In this document: positions 18,168 through 28,317 of the stretch, one piece after another
Position numbering within the stretch: the stretch's first letter is position 1
Layout of the letters: each line of letters begins with the position of its first letter
Assembly (NCBI GenBank): GCA_005239725.1
Contig: SBBM01000028.1
Coordinates: 1-56,527, forward strand
Reading direction: 5' to 3'
DNA length: 56,527 nucleotides
Origin: Planctomycetales bacterium
GTDB taxonomy: Bacteria; Omnitrophota; Gorgyraeia; Gygaellales; Profunditerraquicolaceae
Translations under genes and position numbers: made by a program
Notes under the pieces: model-generated
What the model saw: only the letters and a program-made list of their open reading frames with translations
Database searches by the model: none
Told to the model about the DNA's origin: nothing

Positions 18168-18982
18168 CCTTTCAGATTACAGAATAAATCCCCCTCTTCA
18201 AAATAATTCTTTTTCTTCTCCTTAATTCTGTAAGTATTTTTTTCTAACCTCTCTTTTGCAAATTCATAATATTCTTTAACTACTTCAAAGCCTATATAAC
18301 GCCTATGCATCATCCTGCTGACTACCGCCACTTGCCCAGAACCAAGAAATGGATCTAAAACGGCATCGTTTTCCTTACTTGAATACGTTAATATTTTTCT
18401 TATCAACTCAGCAGGAAGTTTTGTGGGCGTCTTTTGATCACCATTCCAATATTCTCTCTTTATATACCAAACGTCTTCTTTATCTTCGTAATGCAGGCTT
18501 CTGCCGCATACATCCCTTAAATTCTTTTCAAACCTCTCATAGGGAAAAAATTTTCTTTTTTCATCATTCTTACACACATAAAGACAATGATAGTGCGAAG
18601 TAACAAATTTTCTCTTTGTTACAACGCCAAATTGATATTTCCAGATAATATGATTAACGGTGATGAACCCTAATTCGTCAATTGCAACTAGGATATCTTT
18701 GAGATTATTCCAACCAGAAAATATATACATGCTTCCTGAATCATTTAAAATCCTGTAAACTTGCTTCATCCATTGAACTGTAAAATCATAATATTGTTTT
18801 TTAGGAATTTCGCGATAACCTTCTAAAACATTTGCCTCTGTCCGATTATAATTGCTTCTCTTTGCTTTAAATTCTATTGCAAAGGGGGGGTCGGTTATGA
18901 CTAAATCTATTGTGTTATCAGGTATGAATTTCATGCCCTCTACACAACCCATGTTGTAAATTTTATTTAATTCCGCTTTCAT
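18164..18982 (-). CDS. Type II site-specific DNA methyltransferase (beta class)
   Basis: SAM-dependent DNA amino-methyltransferase. The catalytic motif IV 'LVITDPPFAIEF' is near residue 30 and the SAM motif I region 'DAVLDPFLGSGQVAVVSRMMHRRYIGFE' near residue 215. The order IV, target recognition, I is that of the beta class (N6-adenine or N4-cytosine). The 272 aa length is typical. It overlaps the endonuclease-like ORF by 4 bases. Codon use is visibly richer in A and T than folD or metF, which suggests transfer. The recognition sequence cannot be deduced. Confidence 0.88.
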   Translation of the reverse strand: MKAELNKIYNMGCVEGMKFIPDNTIDLVITDPPFAIEFKAKRSNYNRTEANVLEGYREIPKKQYYDFTVQWMKQVYRILNDSGSMYIFSGWNNLKDILVAIDELGFITVNHIIWKYQFGVVTKRKFVTSHYHCLYVCKNDEKRKFFPYERFEKNLRDVCGRSLHYEDKEDVWYIKREYWNGDQKTPTKLPAELIRKILTYSSKENDAVLDPFLGSGQVAVVSRMMHRRYIGFEVVKEYYEFAKERLEKNTYRIKEKKKNYFEEGDLFCNLKG

Positions 18983-19003
18983 TTATTAATTCCGCCTATT
19001 CTA

Positions 19004-19236
19004 AATGAACCTGGCGGTTTTCGCAGCGAATATCGATTTTAGGCAATGCAGCTTGAATATTTCCGGGAATCCCGGGACCGGCCGGATGGCTGGTAATCTC
19101 GGGATGGCGATGCTGTCCGAGCGCCGTCTCCGCTAGAGCGGGACGGCCGAGTTCAGCAGCCACCGAAAATATGAAAGAACATTGCCGCACCCGTTAGGGC
19201 AAAATCGACCTGAGCGAGAAAACTGGCAGGTTCATT
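19004..19236. mobile_element. MITE-like element with about 37-base inverted ends
   Basis: The left end (AATGAACCTGGCGGTTTT then CGCAGCGAATATCGATTTT) and the right end, read in reverse (AATGAACCTGCCAGTTTT then CTCGCTCAGGTCGATTTT), match over most of about 37 bases. Between them lie about 160 bases of GC-rich sequence with no convincing ORF and smaller palindromes (CCGGGAATCCCGG). It sits between folD and the methyltransferase. The same end sequence occurs at 12443-12479 and 27902-27935, so it is a dispersed family. Confidence 0.7.
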
Positions 19237-19241
19237 AAAGT

Positions 19242-20105
19242 TCATATTAAACCATACTGTAATTTTGTTGCCTCAACCAGGTTCTTCATCAACATAACTA
19301 CGGTCAAAGGCCCTACTCCGCCGGGAACCGGCGTAATCCAGGAGGCGCGCTTCTCTGCCCCGTTAAATTCCACATCGCCTACAATTTTGTTACCCGCGCG
19401 GTTTATGCCTACATCAATAACTATGGCGCCCTTCTTAATCCATTCACCCTTGATTAAACCGGGCTTACCTACTGCCACAACTAAAACATCAGCACGTCTT
19501 ACATAATCCGCTAACTTTCCGGCCTTACTTGTTCCGATATGGCAGACTGATACCGTGGCGAATTTATCCAGCAATAACAAACTTACGGGCTTACCTACAA
19601 TTTCGCTGTGGCCCACGACAACCGCATTCTTGCCGTATAAATCAATTCCCGTAGCCGCAATCAGCTCCATTACCGCCCCGGCAGTGCAAGGCACAATTTT
19701 CGCCTGGCCAAAAACAAGCCTGCCCATATTAGCCGGATGCATGCCTTCTACATCTTTATCCACGGTTATGTAACTGCTGATTTTGCGGTAATCAATATGT
19801 TTAGGCAAAGGTAACTGCAGGATAATCCCGTTTACGGACTTATCCCTGTTTAATTTCTGTATAAATTCAGCGAGCCGGCGTTCCGATGTGCCTACTTTTA
19901 ACCGGCAAGGCCTGTAATCCAGGCCTAAGCCGCTTGCGGATTTCTTCTGGGAAGCAGCATAAATCTTCGCGGATTCATTATCGCCTAACCCGATACTGGC
20001 TAAAAGCGGGGCATGGCCGGCTTTCTTTTTTAACCGCCCGGCTTCTTGTAATAACCCGCGCTTTATTTTATCCGCTATAGCCTTACCTTCCAATAATCTT
20101 GCCAA
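19242..20105 (-). CDS. folD: Bifunctional methylene-THF dehydrogenase / methenyl-THF cyclohydrolase
   Basis: Interconverts methylene-, methenyl- and formyl-THF. The 287 aa protein has 'SAKIYAASQKKSASGLGLDYR' (catalytic Lys), 'VNGIILQLPLPKHID', 'KDVEGMHPANMG', the NAD(P) loop 'VVGHSEIVGKPVSLLLL' and the end motif 'PVPGGVGPLTVVMLMKN'. It overlaps fchA by 23 bases. Downstream in the transcript come the MITE-like element and the restriction-modification cassette, then metF. Confidence 0.96.
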   Translation of the reverse strand: MARLLEGKAIADKIKRGLLQEAGRLKKKAGHAPLLASIGLGDNESAKIYAASQKKSASGLGLDYRPCRLKVGTSERRLAEFIQKLNRDKSVNGIILQLPLPKHIDYRKISSYITVDKDVEGMHPANMGRLVFGQAKIVPCTAGAVMELIAATGIDLYGKNAVVVGHSEIVGKPVSLLLLDKFATVSVCHIGTSKAGKLADYVRRADVLVVAVGKPGLIKGEWIKKGAIVIDVGINRAGNKIVGDVEFNGAEKRASWITPVPGGVGPLTVVMLMKNLVEATKLQYGLI

Positions 20106-20646
20106 TTCCGGCCTCCGCCTGCCGTCTGATAGTCCTTATTGCTTTAGCTTCTGCATCTAATTCTCTATTTAGTTTCTTTGCATATACATTATCGCCCAGG
20201 CATTTAAAGTTTATTTTTACATTGAAATGCGCTCCGGTAAAAGCAGCTTCCAATAAAGCAGCAGCCACTGCGATATCGCTTGCCAGATTTACATTCCCCT
20301 TCTTAACCAATTCCGCACAAAGCCTTATCCCTTCCAGGCATAAACCGGCAACCCTGCGCGGGACTTCTATTGCCTTTTTTATATTTTTACTTTGATAAGC
20401 CAGGATATCCCGGTCGGTTAAGTTTAAAAAATCTTTGCCTAATTTTTCCGACTGAGATAATATTATCTTAAGCCGCTTTTCGTACTTTTTATATTTCGGG
20501 TTACCGATGGTAAAATTCACTACCATGCTTATCAAAGACATCCCCAGGGCAGCCGCCAATGCGCACGCCGAACCCCCTCCCGGAACAGACCTTCTCGCCG
20601 CCAGATCATCCAGGTATTTTTTTATAGTCCCGTTTGCATATAGCAC
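20083..20646 (-). CDS. fchA: Formiminotransferase-cyclodeaminase family protein (methenyl-THF cyclohydrolase-like)
   Basis: 187 aa helical protein of the cyclodeaminase family, used in acetogens and purine fermenters as a stand-alone methenyl-THF cyclohydrolase. The signature 'VPGGGSACALAAALGMSLISMV' is near residue 20, with 'SDIAVAAALLEAAFTGAHFNVKIN' later. It starts with GTG immediately after the yraN TAA. Followed by folD, which itself has cyclohydrolase motifs, so the activity may be duplicated or shifted in direction. Confidence 0.88.
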   Translation of the reverse strand: MLYANGTIKKYLDDLAARRSVPGGGSACALAAALGMSLISMVVNFTIGNPKYKKYEKRLKIILSQSEKLGKDFLNLTDRDILAYQSKNIKKAIEVPRRVAGLCLEGIRLCAELVKKGNVNLASDIAVAAALLEAAFTGAHFNVKINFKCLGDNVYAKKLNRELDAEAKAIRTIRRQAEAGIGKIIGR

Positions 20647-21027
20647 TTAATAAATAGTCCTTTCGTCCAATTCGAAGGCATTCCTGATTAAATTCTGTTT
20701 TATGCCGTTATCCGAATATACAAAAGAGACAACGTCAAACCGCGCCCTCTCATCCAGAAGTTTATTTTCCTTCAGGAAATTAACCGCAACCCGGGAAATT
20801 TTTCTCTGTTTTGACTTTAATACGGCTTCCTGAGGCGCCCCGAACCTGCCGGTCCGGCGGGTTTTTACTTCAATAAAACAGACTGTATCTTTGTCTTTTG
20901 CGATTATGTCTATTTCGCCGAATTTCGATTTATAATTCCTGGCCAGGATCTTATAGCCGTTGTCCTTTAAGAAAACAATTGCACTTTCTTCGCCGGCTTT
21001 ACCCAGGCACAGATTACTTTTCGACAT
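20647..21027 (-). CDS. yraN: UPF0102 family nuclease-like protein
   Basis: 126 aa member of the YraN/UPF0102 family, an endonuclease-like fold of uncertain function. It shows 'GKAGEESAIVFLKDNGYKILARNYKSKFGEIDII' and 'CFIEVKTRR', the D...ExK arrangement typical of the family. It overlaps rnhB by a TAATG junction; the rnhB-yraN order is common in bacteria. Confidence 0.94.
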   Translation of the reverse strand: MSKSNLCLGKAGEESAIVFLKDNGYKILARNYKSKFGEIDIIAKDKDTVCFIEVKTRRTGRFGAPQEAVLKSKQRKISRVAVNFLKENKLLDERARFDVVSFVYSDNGIKQNLIRNAFELDERTIY

Positions 21028-21623
21028 TACAGGAAACTCCGCCTGTGAATCGCAGATGGCCCATATTGCGCAAGAAGCTCCATATGCAGACCTGTCCCAT
21101 AACCTTTATGTTTTAAAAAATTATATTCCGGATAAGCCCTGTCATAAACCGACATTATACGGTCCCTGGTGACTTTAGCCAGGATTGAAGCCGAGGCAAT
21201 ACTCTTGGATTTTGCGTCGCCCTTTATGATGTTAAAAAAAGGAAAACCGATGTCCAGTTTTACGTTGCCGTCTACGATAAAACAAACCTGCTTATTCCCG
21301 AGCCGTTTTATTTTCGCAATAAGCCTTAGCGCCGCCTGTTCCATTGCTATCTGGGTTGCAACCAGAATGTTCAGGCGGTCAACTATCTTTTCGTTCACTA
21401 CGCCTACGCCGAATACCGAGTTTTTTACAATTTCAAAGAAGGCCCTCTCCCTCTGGATAAGGGTTAACTTCTTGGAATCGTCTATGCGGCTTTTAAAACG
21501 CGTTTGCCTTAATAATACTGCCGCCGCAACTACCGGCCCCGCCAGAGGCCCCCTACCTGCCTCATCAATCCCTGCGACTAAATCAAAACCCTTACCTTTA
21601 AACTTTTTCTCGTAATACAGCAT
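21027..21623 (-). CDS. rnhB: Ribonuclease HII
   Basis: Removes ribonucleotides and RNA primers from DNA. The 198 aa protein has 'VAGIDEAGRGPLAGPVVAAAV' with the first acidic residues, 'DDSKKL', 'FIVDGN' and 'KGDAKSKSIASASILAKVTRD', all canonical RNase HII blocks. Separated from rplS by an ACTAGTA-family repeat. Confidence 0.96.
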   Translation of the reverse strand: MLYYEKKFKGKGFDLVAGIDEAGRGPLAGPVVAAAVLLRQTRFKSRIDDSKKLTLIQRERAFFEIVKNSVFGVGVVNEKIVDRLNILVATQIAMEQAALRLIAKIKRLGNKQVCFIVDGNVKLDIGFPFFNIIKGDAKSKSIASASILAKVTRDRIMSVYDRAYPEYNFLKHKGYGTGLHMELLAQYGPSAIHRRSFL

Positions 21624-21730
21624 TTATCACTAACTAGTACGCTAGTAATGAGTAACTAGTAATTTTTGCTTTTTTAAAAAATTTGCTTTATGTTTTTGCT
21701 TTAATTACCAGTTACTAGTTACTGGCATCA
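21624..21730. repeat. ACTAGTA-family intergenic repeat, copy 1
   Basis: Two arms of degenerate ACTAGTA-type units (AACTAGTACGCTAGTAATGA on one side, TTACCAGTTACTAGTTACTG on the other) in opposite orientation around an AT-rich centre of about 45 bases. The outer arm encodes the last residues of L19 (SNQ) and its TGA stop, so the element is fused to the gene end. Confidence 0.82.
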
Positions 21731-22090
21731 CTGATTACTAACTTTTTCTTCGTCGCTCGCAATTTTTGTAGCATGCTTTCCTATCTTGCCCCGCAAGTAG
21801 TAAAGCTTTGCCCGTTTTACCTTCCCGCGTTTTACTACCTCTATCCGCTCAATGACGGGAGAACATAAAGGAAAAACGCGCTCAATGCCTTCGCCGTAAG
21901 AGATTTTTCTTACCGTAAAGATGGTATGCAACCCCGAACCTTTCTTGGCAATAACTACGCCCTCAAAAGGATGCAGTCTTATCTTGTCCCCTTCGGGGAT
22001 CTTAGTCAGGACTTTCAGGGTATCGCCTACTCTGAAATCGGGATATTCCTTTTTCGTATAATCCTTTTCAATAATTTTTAACTTATCCAT
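21728..22090 (-). CDS. rplS: 50S ribosomal protein L19
   Basis: About 120 aa after start correction. The core '[57 protein letters not shown]' is diagnostic. The track extends 29 codons further upstream into trmD; the ATG at 22090 ('[11 protein letters not shown]') has GGAGAG close by and fits family length. The C-terminal 'SNQ' and the stop lie in the ACTAGTA repeat. Confidence 0.95.
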   Translation of the reverse strand: MDKLKIIEKDYTKKEYPDFRVGDTLKVLTKIPEGDKIRLHPFEGVVIAKKGSGLHTIFTVRKISYGEGIERVFPLCSPVIERIEVVKRGKVKRAKLYYLRGKIGKHATKIASDEEKVSNQ

Positions 22091-22107
22091 TTGCTCTCCT
22101 CTCGGAC

Positions 22108-22830
22108 TTAAAGGACGGCTCTCAAAAGGTCCGGCCTTCTTTTCTTTGTCTTCAACAATGCCTCCTGCTTCCTCCACTTTTCTATCTTCTTATGGTCGCC
22201 TGACAGCAATATCTCCGGCACCTTCATCCCGCGAAAAGTAGCGGGCCTGGTGTAATGGGAATATTCTAATAGATTACCTTCAAATGACTCAAAATTCAAG
22301 GAATTTTTATCGCCGAGCACCCCGGGAATAAGCCGCACAAGGCTATCAACCAGGACCATTGCCGGGAGTTCCCCGCCGGTAAGGACATAGTCGCCGATAG
22401 AAATCTCCTCATCTACAAGACGCTGCCTGACTCTTTCATCCACCCCTTCGTAATGCCCGCAGATTAAAATCAAATGATTGTATTTTGAGATTTTTTTGGC
22501 TAATTTCTGCGTTAAGGTTTTGCCTTGCGGTGTAAGTAATATAATTTTTGGCTTTCCGGTTTTAAGTTTTGAATTGCAGTTTTCTGTTTTTCGTTTTTCG
22601 TTTTTCGTTATCCATTCTATCGCCCGGAATATCGGTTCCGGCCGCATAACCATGCCCGAACCTCCGCCAAAAGGTCTGTCATCAACCTTGCGGTGCTTAT
22701 CTGCCGTGTAATCGCGCAAATCGTGTATGAATATCTCAACCTTGCCCTTGGCTTGCGCCCGCTTGACTATGGACTCACCCAAAACCGGGGCAAACATTTT
22801 TGGGAATATAGTCAAAATATCTATGCGCAT
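22108..22830 (-). CDS. trmD: tRNA (guanine-N1)-methyltransferase
   Basis: Methylates G37 of tRNAs to prevent frameshifting. The 240 aa SPOUT enzyme has '[13 protein letters not shown]', '[24 protein letters not shown]', the knot region '[15 protein letters not shown]' and '[22 protein letters not shown]'. An insertion of roughly 15 residues ('[16 protein letters not shown]') before '[12 protein letters not shown]' is encoded by CGAAAAA tandem units and is not part of the family. The usual partners rpsP and rimM are absent; rplS follows. Confidence 0.96.
   Translation of the reverse strand: MRIDILTIFPKMFAPVLGESIVKRAQAKGKVEIFIHDLRDYTADKHRKVDDRPFGGGSGMVMRPEPIFRAIEWITKNEKRKTENCNSKLKTGKPKIILLTPQGKTLTQKLAKKISKYNHLILICGHYEGVDERVRQRLVDEEISIGDYVLTGGELPAMVLVDSLVRLIPGVLGDKNSLNFESFEGNLLEYSHYTRPATFRGMKVPEILLSGDHKKIEKWRKQEALLKTKKRRPDLLRAVL
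22553..22612. repeat. In-frame CGAAAAA tandem repeat in trmD
   Basis: On the minus strand the gene contains ACGAAAAACGAAAAACGAAA and then degenerate units (ACAGAAAACTGC, TTCAAAACTTAAAACCGG). It stays in frame and adds a lysine-rich surface stretch. Position: between the first substrate-binding region and the 'IILLTPQGK' strand. Confidence 0.8.
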
Positions 22831-22940
22831 ATTTTCTAGTAACTAGTACGCTGGTAATTCATAACTAGTAATTTTTTCTTTTTAAAAATCCGCTTTGCTT
22901 TTTATATTTTTTTAATTACCAGTTACTAGTTACTAAACTA

Positions 22941-22943
<3 letters not shown>
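22831..22943. repeat. ACTAGTA-family intergenic repeat, copy 2
   Basis: Same plan as copies 1 and 3: an arm TAACTAGTACGCTGGTAATT, an AT-rich centre (TTTTTAAAAATCCGC), and an inverse arm TACCAGTTACTAGTTACTAA followed by ACTACTAGTTACTGGCA. The Tgt stop TAG and its last codons are made from the outer arm (CCAGTAACTAG). Confidence 0.82.
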
Positions 22944-25426
<2,483 letters not shown>

Positions 25427-25467
25427 ATGTTTAATATTATCATAATGGCCGTGGAGTGGCAACAAGT

Positions 25468-26460
25468 TTAGATAATGAGCATGGCATCGCCGTAACTGTA
25501 AAACCTATATTTCTTATCCACTGCTTCCTGGTATGCCTTTTTGGCAAGTTTCTCTCCGCAAAACGCACAAACCAGCATAAAAAGGGTGGTGCAGGGAAGA
25601 TGAAAATTGGTTAGTAATGAATCAACTATCTTAAATTCATATCCCGGATAAATAAATAAGTCCGTATACCCTTCTTTTTTCCCGGCAGCATAAGATTCTA
25701 AGGCGCGCAGGGAAGTTGTGCCTACGGCAAATATGCGTTTCTTGTTCACGCGCGTATCCCGGATTAATCCCGCTGCCCTATCAGGGACCTTAAAATACTC
25801 CGGCTCCATTTTGTGTTCGGTAATATTTTTGCATTTTACCGGCTTAAACGTCCCGATACCGACATGCAAAGTAAGATAAGCGATATTTACTCCTGAAACA
25901 CCCATATTCTCAAGCAATCTTTTTGTAAAATGCAGGCCGGCGGTAGGCGAGGCAACTGCCCCCTCCTTATCCGCGTACACGGTCTGGTAATAAATATTAT
26001 CTAAACTCTCGGCTTCCCTTTTTATATAAGGAGGCAAAGGCATAACCCCTAAATTATAGACGGCTTCTATATCCTTAAGGTTAAAAGTGATTTCGTTTTT
26101 CGCGCTCATTATGCCTGAAGCCGTTCCGCCGTTAAAAATTATCTTTTCTCCTGGTTTTACCCTGGCCGGCTTGATTAAGGCATTAAAAGTTAAACCCTCT
26201 TTGCGGTTTAAAAGTAAAACTTCAACTTTTCCGCCTGTAATCCTTGAGCCTTTTATGCGGCTGGGCAGGACTTTGGTATCGTTTAAGACGACGAGGTCGC
26301 CCCTGTTAAAATAATCCCCGATATCCTTAAAGATGCGGTGTTCTATCTTGGCATTCTTACGCTCTAAAACCAGAAGCCTTGCCTCATCGCGTTCTTTTAA
26401 AGGATACTGAGCAATCAACTCCCTGGGAAGGTGGTAATCAAAATCTGAGAGTTTCAACAT
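25468..26460 (-). CDS. queA: S-adenosylmethionine:tRNA ribosyltransferase-isomerase
   Basis: Adds epoxycyclopentanediol from SAM to preQ1 in tRNA. The 330 aa protein has 'LPRELIAQYPLKERDEARLLV', 'VASPTAGLHFT', 'YLTLHVGIGTFKPV', 'VGTTSLRALE' and 'LLTNFHLPCTTLFMLV', all typical QueA blocks. It overlaps spoIID by 23 bases upstream and is followed by the HD-GYP gene, then tgt. Confidence 0.97.
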   Translation of the reverse strand: MLKLSDFDYHLPRELIAQYPLKERDEARLLVLERKNAKIEHRIFKDIGDYFNRGDLVVLNDTKVLPSRIKGSRITGGKVEVLLLNRKEGLTFNALIKPARVKPGEKIIFNGGTASGIMSAKNEITFNLKDIEAVYNLGVMPLPPYIKREAESLDNIYYQTVYADKEGAVASPTAGLHFTKRLLENMGVSGVNIAYLTLHVGIGTFKPVKCKNITEHKMEPEYFKVPDRAAGLIRDTRVNKKRIFAVGTTSLRALESYAAGKKEGYTDLFIYPGYEFKIVDSLLTNFHLPCTTLFMLVCAFCGEKLAKKAYQEAVDKKYRFYSYGDAMLII

Positions 26461-27574
26461 CTGAGCCCGGATAGTAATGTTTGAGGATTTCTTTATAACT
26501 GCGGCCTTCTTTTGCCATAAAATAAGCGCCCCACTGGCATAATCCTACGCCGTGGCCCCAGCCAAAACCTTCAAATGCCACGCCGTCTTTATTCACATCC
26601 ACGCTAAAATTCGTGCTCCTGATAATATCAGGGCCCATTATATTCCTGAAATCTTTTGCCGGAATATTCAACTCCTCTTTATTGCCGGATATTTTTAAGC
26701 TTGTAATCCTTGCACTTCCATCCCTGCCGTTTATCGCGATATCTTTTACCGCATCAATCTTATAGCCTGCCTGGGACAATTTCTCTTTTATCGCAGATTG
26801 CGAAAAAGCAGCATGCCAGCTAAAATGCGGCGAATCCTTGCAGAATCCGCATACCACCCCTTTTAAGGGCAGCGAACGCACATCCCAGAGCAAAGATACA
26901 TCCTCGGTGTGCCCGGCGCAGGTAGCGTGAAAATAAGCAGGGAGTATCTTTCCCTGATAGGTAAGCACCAAATTTTGCGTATCATCAACTGCCTTATTGG
27001 TGCGGTAGCGTTCGGAAATTTTTCCTCCGTAAATCTGGGAATACACGTCGCTTGTTACGTCATAATTTAAGGCAGAATTTACCTGCATCTGGTGGAGAGC
27101 AAAAGTCCGGCTGATTACTGCCTGCGCCTTTAATGCCTCAGGCGGCCAGTAGTGCGATACCTCATGGTATAAAACACCCTTTATATAATCCTCAAGGTTG
27201 ATGTAATTTATGGCGGCGATGTGGTTGTTTTGCTTTTTTATAAACTGCATCCCGCCATTAAATTTACGCTCATCTATTGCGACATCGCCGTCAACAGGCA
27301 CAATAATAATCTTAGGGAGGTTAAAACTTATTTTTCCGATTAATATGCCTCCCCCATAAGCGGCTATTGTGGCATTTAATCTCTTCCCCCGGTAAAGAAT
27401 TTTATGGTTTCCGTCACGCACCTCATAACGCCCGTTAACCCTAAGACTTAAAGATTCCGCATCCTTTACAACCTCAACCCGCACCTCATGCGCGTATGCC
27501 GCATGCCAACCGGGAAAAATAACCGCACCGGATATAGCCAATAAAATTATTTCTTTGCTTATCGCCTTGACCAT
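26438..27574 (-). CDS. SpoIID/LytB domain protein (exported amidase-enhancer/glycan hydrolase-like)
   Basis: 378 aa protein with a signal peptide ('EIILLAISGAVIFPGWHAAYA') and the SpoIID catalytic-type domain: 'YINLEDYIKGVLYHEVSHYWPPEALKAQAVISRTFAL', 'HATCAGHTE' and near the end 'GFGWGHGVGLCQWGAY'. In Firmicutes SpoIID is a lytic transglycosylase used in engulfment; relatives are widespread in non-sporulating bacteria and act on peptidoglycan. No other sporulation gene is seen here. It overlaps the DUF2905 gene by 16 bases. Confidence 0.9.
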   Translation of the reverse strand: MVKAISKEIILLAISGAVIFPGWHAAYAHEVRVEVVKDAESLSLRVNGRYEVRDGNHKILYRGKRLNATIAAYGGGILIGKISFNLPKIIIVPVDGDVAIDERKFNGGMQFIKKQNNHIAAINYINLEDYIKGVLYHEVSHYWPPEALKAQAVISRTFALHQMQVNSALNYDVTSDVYSQIYGGKISERYRTNKAVDDTQNLVLTYQGKILPAYFHATCAGHTEDVSLLWDVRSLPLKGVVCGFCKDSPHFSWHAAFSQSAIKEKLSQAGYKIDAVKDIAINGRDGSARITSLKISGNKEELNIPAKDFRNIMGPDIIRSTNFSVDVNKDGVAFEGFGWGHGVGLCQWGAYFMAKEGRSYKEILKHYYPGSDVETLRF

Positions 27575-27765
27575 AGCCAGAATATTAAAGAGAGGACAAT
27601 ACTTATCAAAATAGAAGTCGCTAAAGGAAAATAAAAAGTAAAGTTTTTCCTTTGAATATAAATATCCCCGGGTAGCTTCCCCAAAAGAGGTATCTTATTG
27701 ATAAAGGTAAGCAGCAACCCTATCATAATCAACACCATACCGAAAATTATAAACGTTTTTCCCAA
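27559..27765 (-). CDS. DUF2905 family small membrane protein
   Basis: 68 aa protein with two membrane segments and the family core 'LGKTFIIFGMVLIMIGLLLTFINKIPLLGKLPGDIYIQRKNFTFYFPLATSILISIVLSLIFWL'. I choose the TTG at 27765 since GGAGGT lies 5 bases before it; the track ORF from 27855 adds an unlikely polar leader. DUF2905 genes are often found near ruvB, queA and spoIID, as here. Function unknown. Confidence 0.88.
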   Translation of the reverse strand: MGKTFIIFGMVLIMIGLLLTFINKIPLLGKLPGDIYIQRKNFTFYFPLATSILISIVLSLIFWLWSRR

Positions 27766-28317
27766 ATCACACCTCCCAACCTTGCCCCTTACACTGCACA
27801 GCTCATAAGTTGAATTTCCGGTGTTTTTGTTGTTTTTGTTCTTTCCAGCCTTCAATAATCCTGCAGCGAAGAGGCAAAATCTAACAAATTTTTAACGCTT
27901 TAATGAACCCGCCGGTTTTCTCGCTCATGATTTTTTCCGTTCTTTAGCTTTTTGCTCGGAAACGCATAACTAATAAATTTTGCGGGGGGCTTGGCTGTGG
28001 TTGAGCGGGGCCTCCGAGGATGCCGAGCGGGCATGGCTCGCCAGCCATCACAGAGTCAGCGAGAGCGAGGCACCGCAGGGGAGCGAAACCCTGCGTTTAA
28101 CTTTCAGGTTTCGTCCTGAGCGGAAGCGAAGGACGAAATTTGCCACGCTGGGGCAAAATGAACGTCCCCGCGAAAACACAGGCAAGACACACGCAAACTG
28201 TAAAATAAACCTTGCGGGACAGTCCCCTTTTACTTTTTGTGGGGACAGGCCTCTTCTAATTCTTTGGTATAGCCAAGACGCGGTCTGTCCCCAATTAATA
28301 ACAGTCCCTGTCAGTTG
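27766..28317. repeat. Gene-free gap between ruvB and DUF2905 filled with palindromes
   Basis: About 550 bases with no credible gene. It contains, in order: an AATGAACC..GCCGGTTTTCTCGCTC repeat end (27902-27935), a GC-rich stretch with a perfect 7-base hairpin (CGCAGGG/CCCTGCG, 28074-28095), a perfect 9-base hairpin (TTTCGTCCT/AGGACGAAA, 28109-28138), the palindrome GGGACAGTCCC (28216-28226), and an inverted pair GGGGACAGGCC / GGTCTGTCCCC (28241-28292). The 113-codon plus-strand ORF here is a product of these repeats. Confidence 0.75.
27902..27935. repeat. AATGAACC..GCCGG family end near DUF2905
   Basis: AATGAACCCGCCGGTTTTCT followed by CGCTCATGATTTT, matching in the same sense the outer ends at 19004 and, in reverse, 12443-12479 and 19201-19236. 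A matching opposite end was not clearly found, so it may be a solo or eroded copy. Confidence 0.6.

Noticed and set aside
18996-19190. 64-codon ORF in the MITE-like element
   Set aside because: Lies inside repeat sequence and has no protein-like pattern.
26438-27574. SpoIID as evidence of sporulation
   Set aside because: SpoIID/LytB proteins occur widely in non-sporulating bacteria and no other sporulation gene is present.
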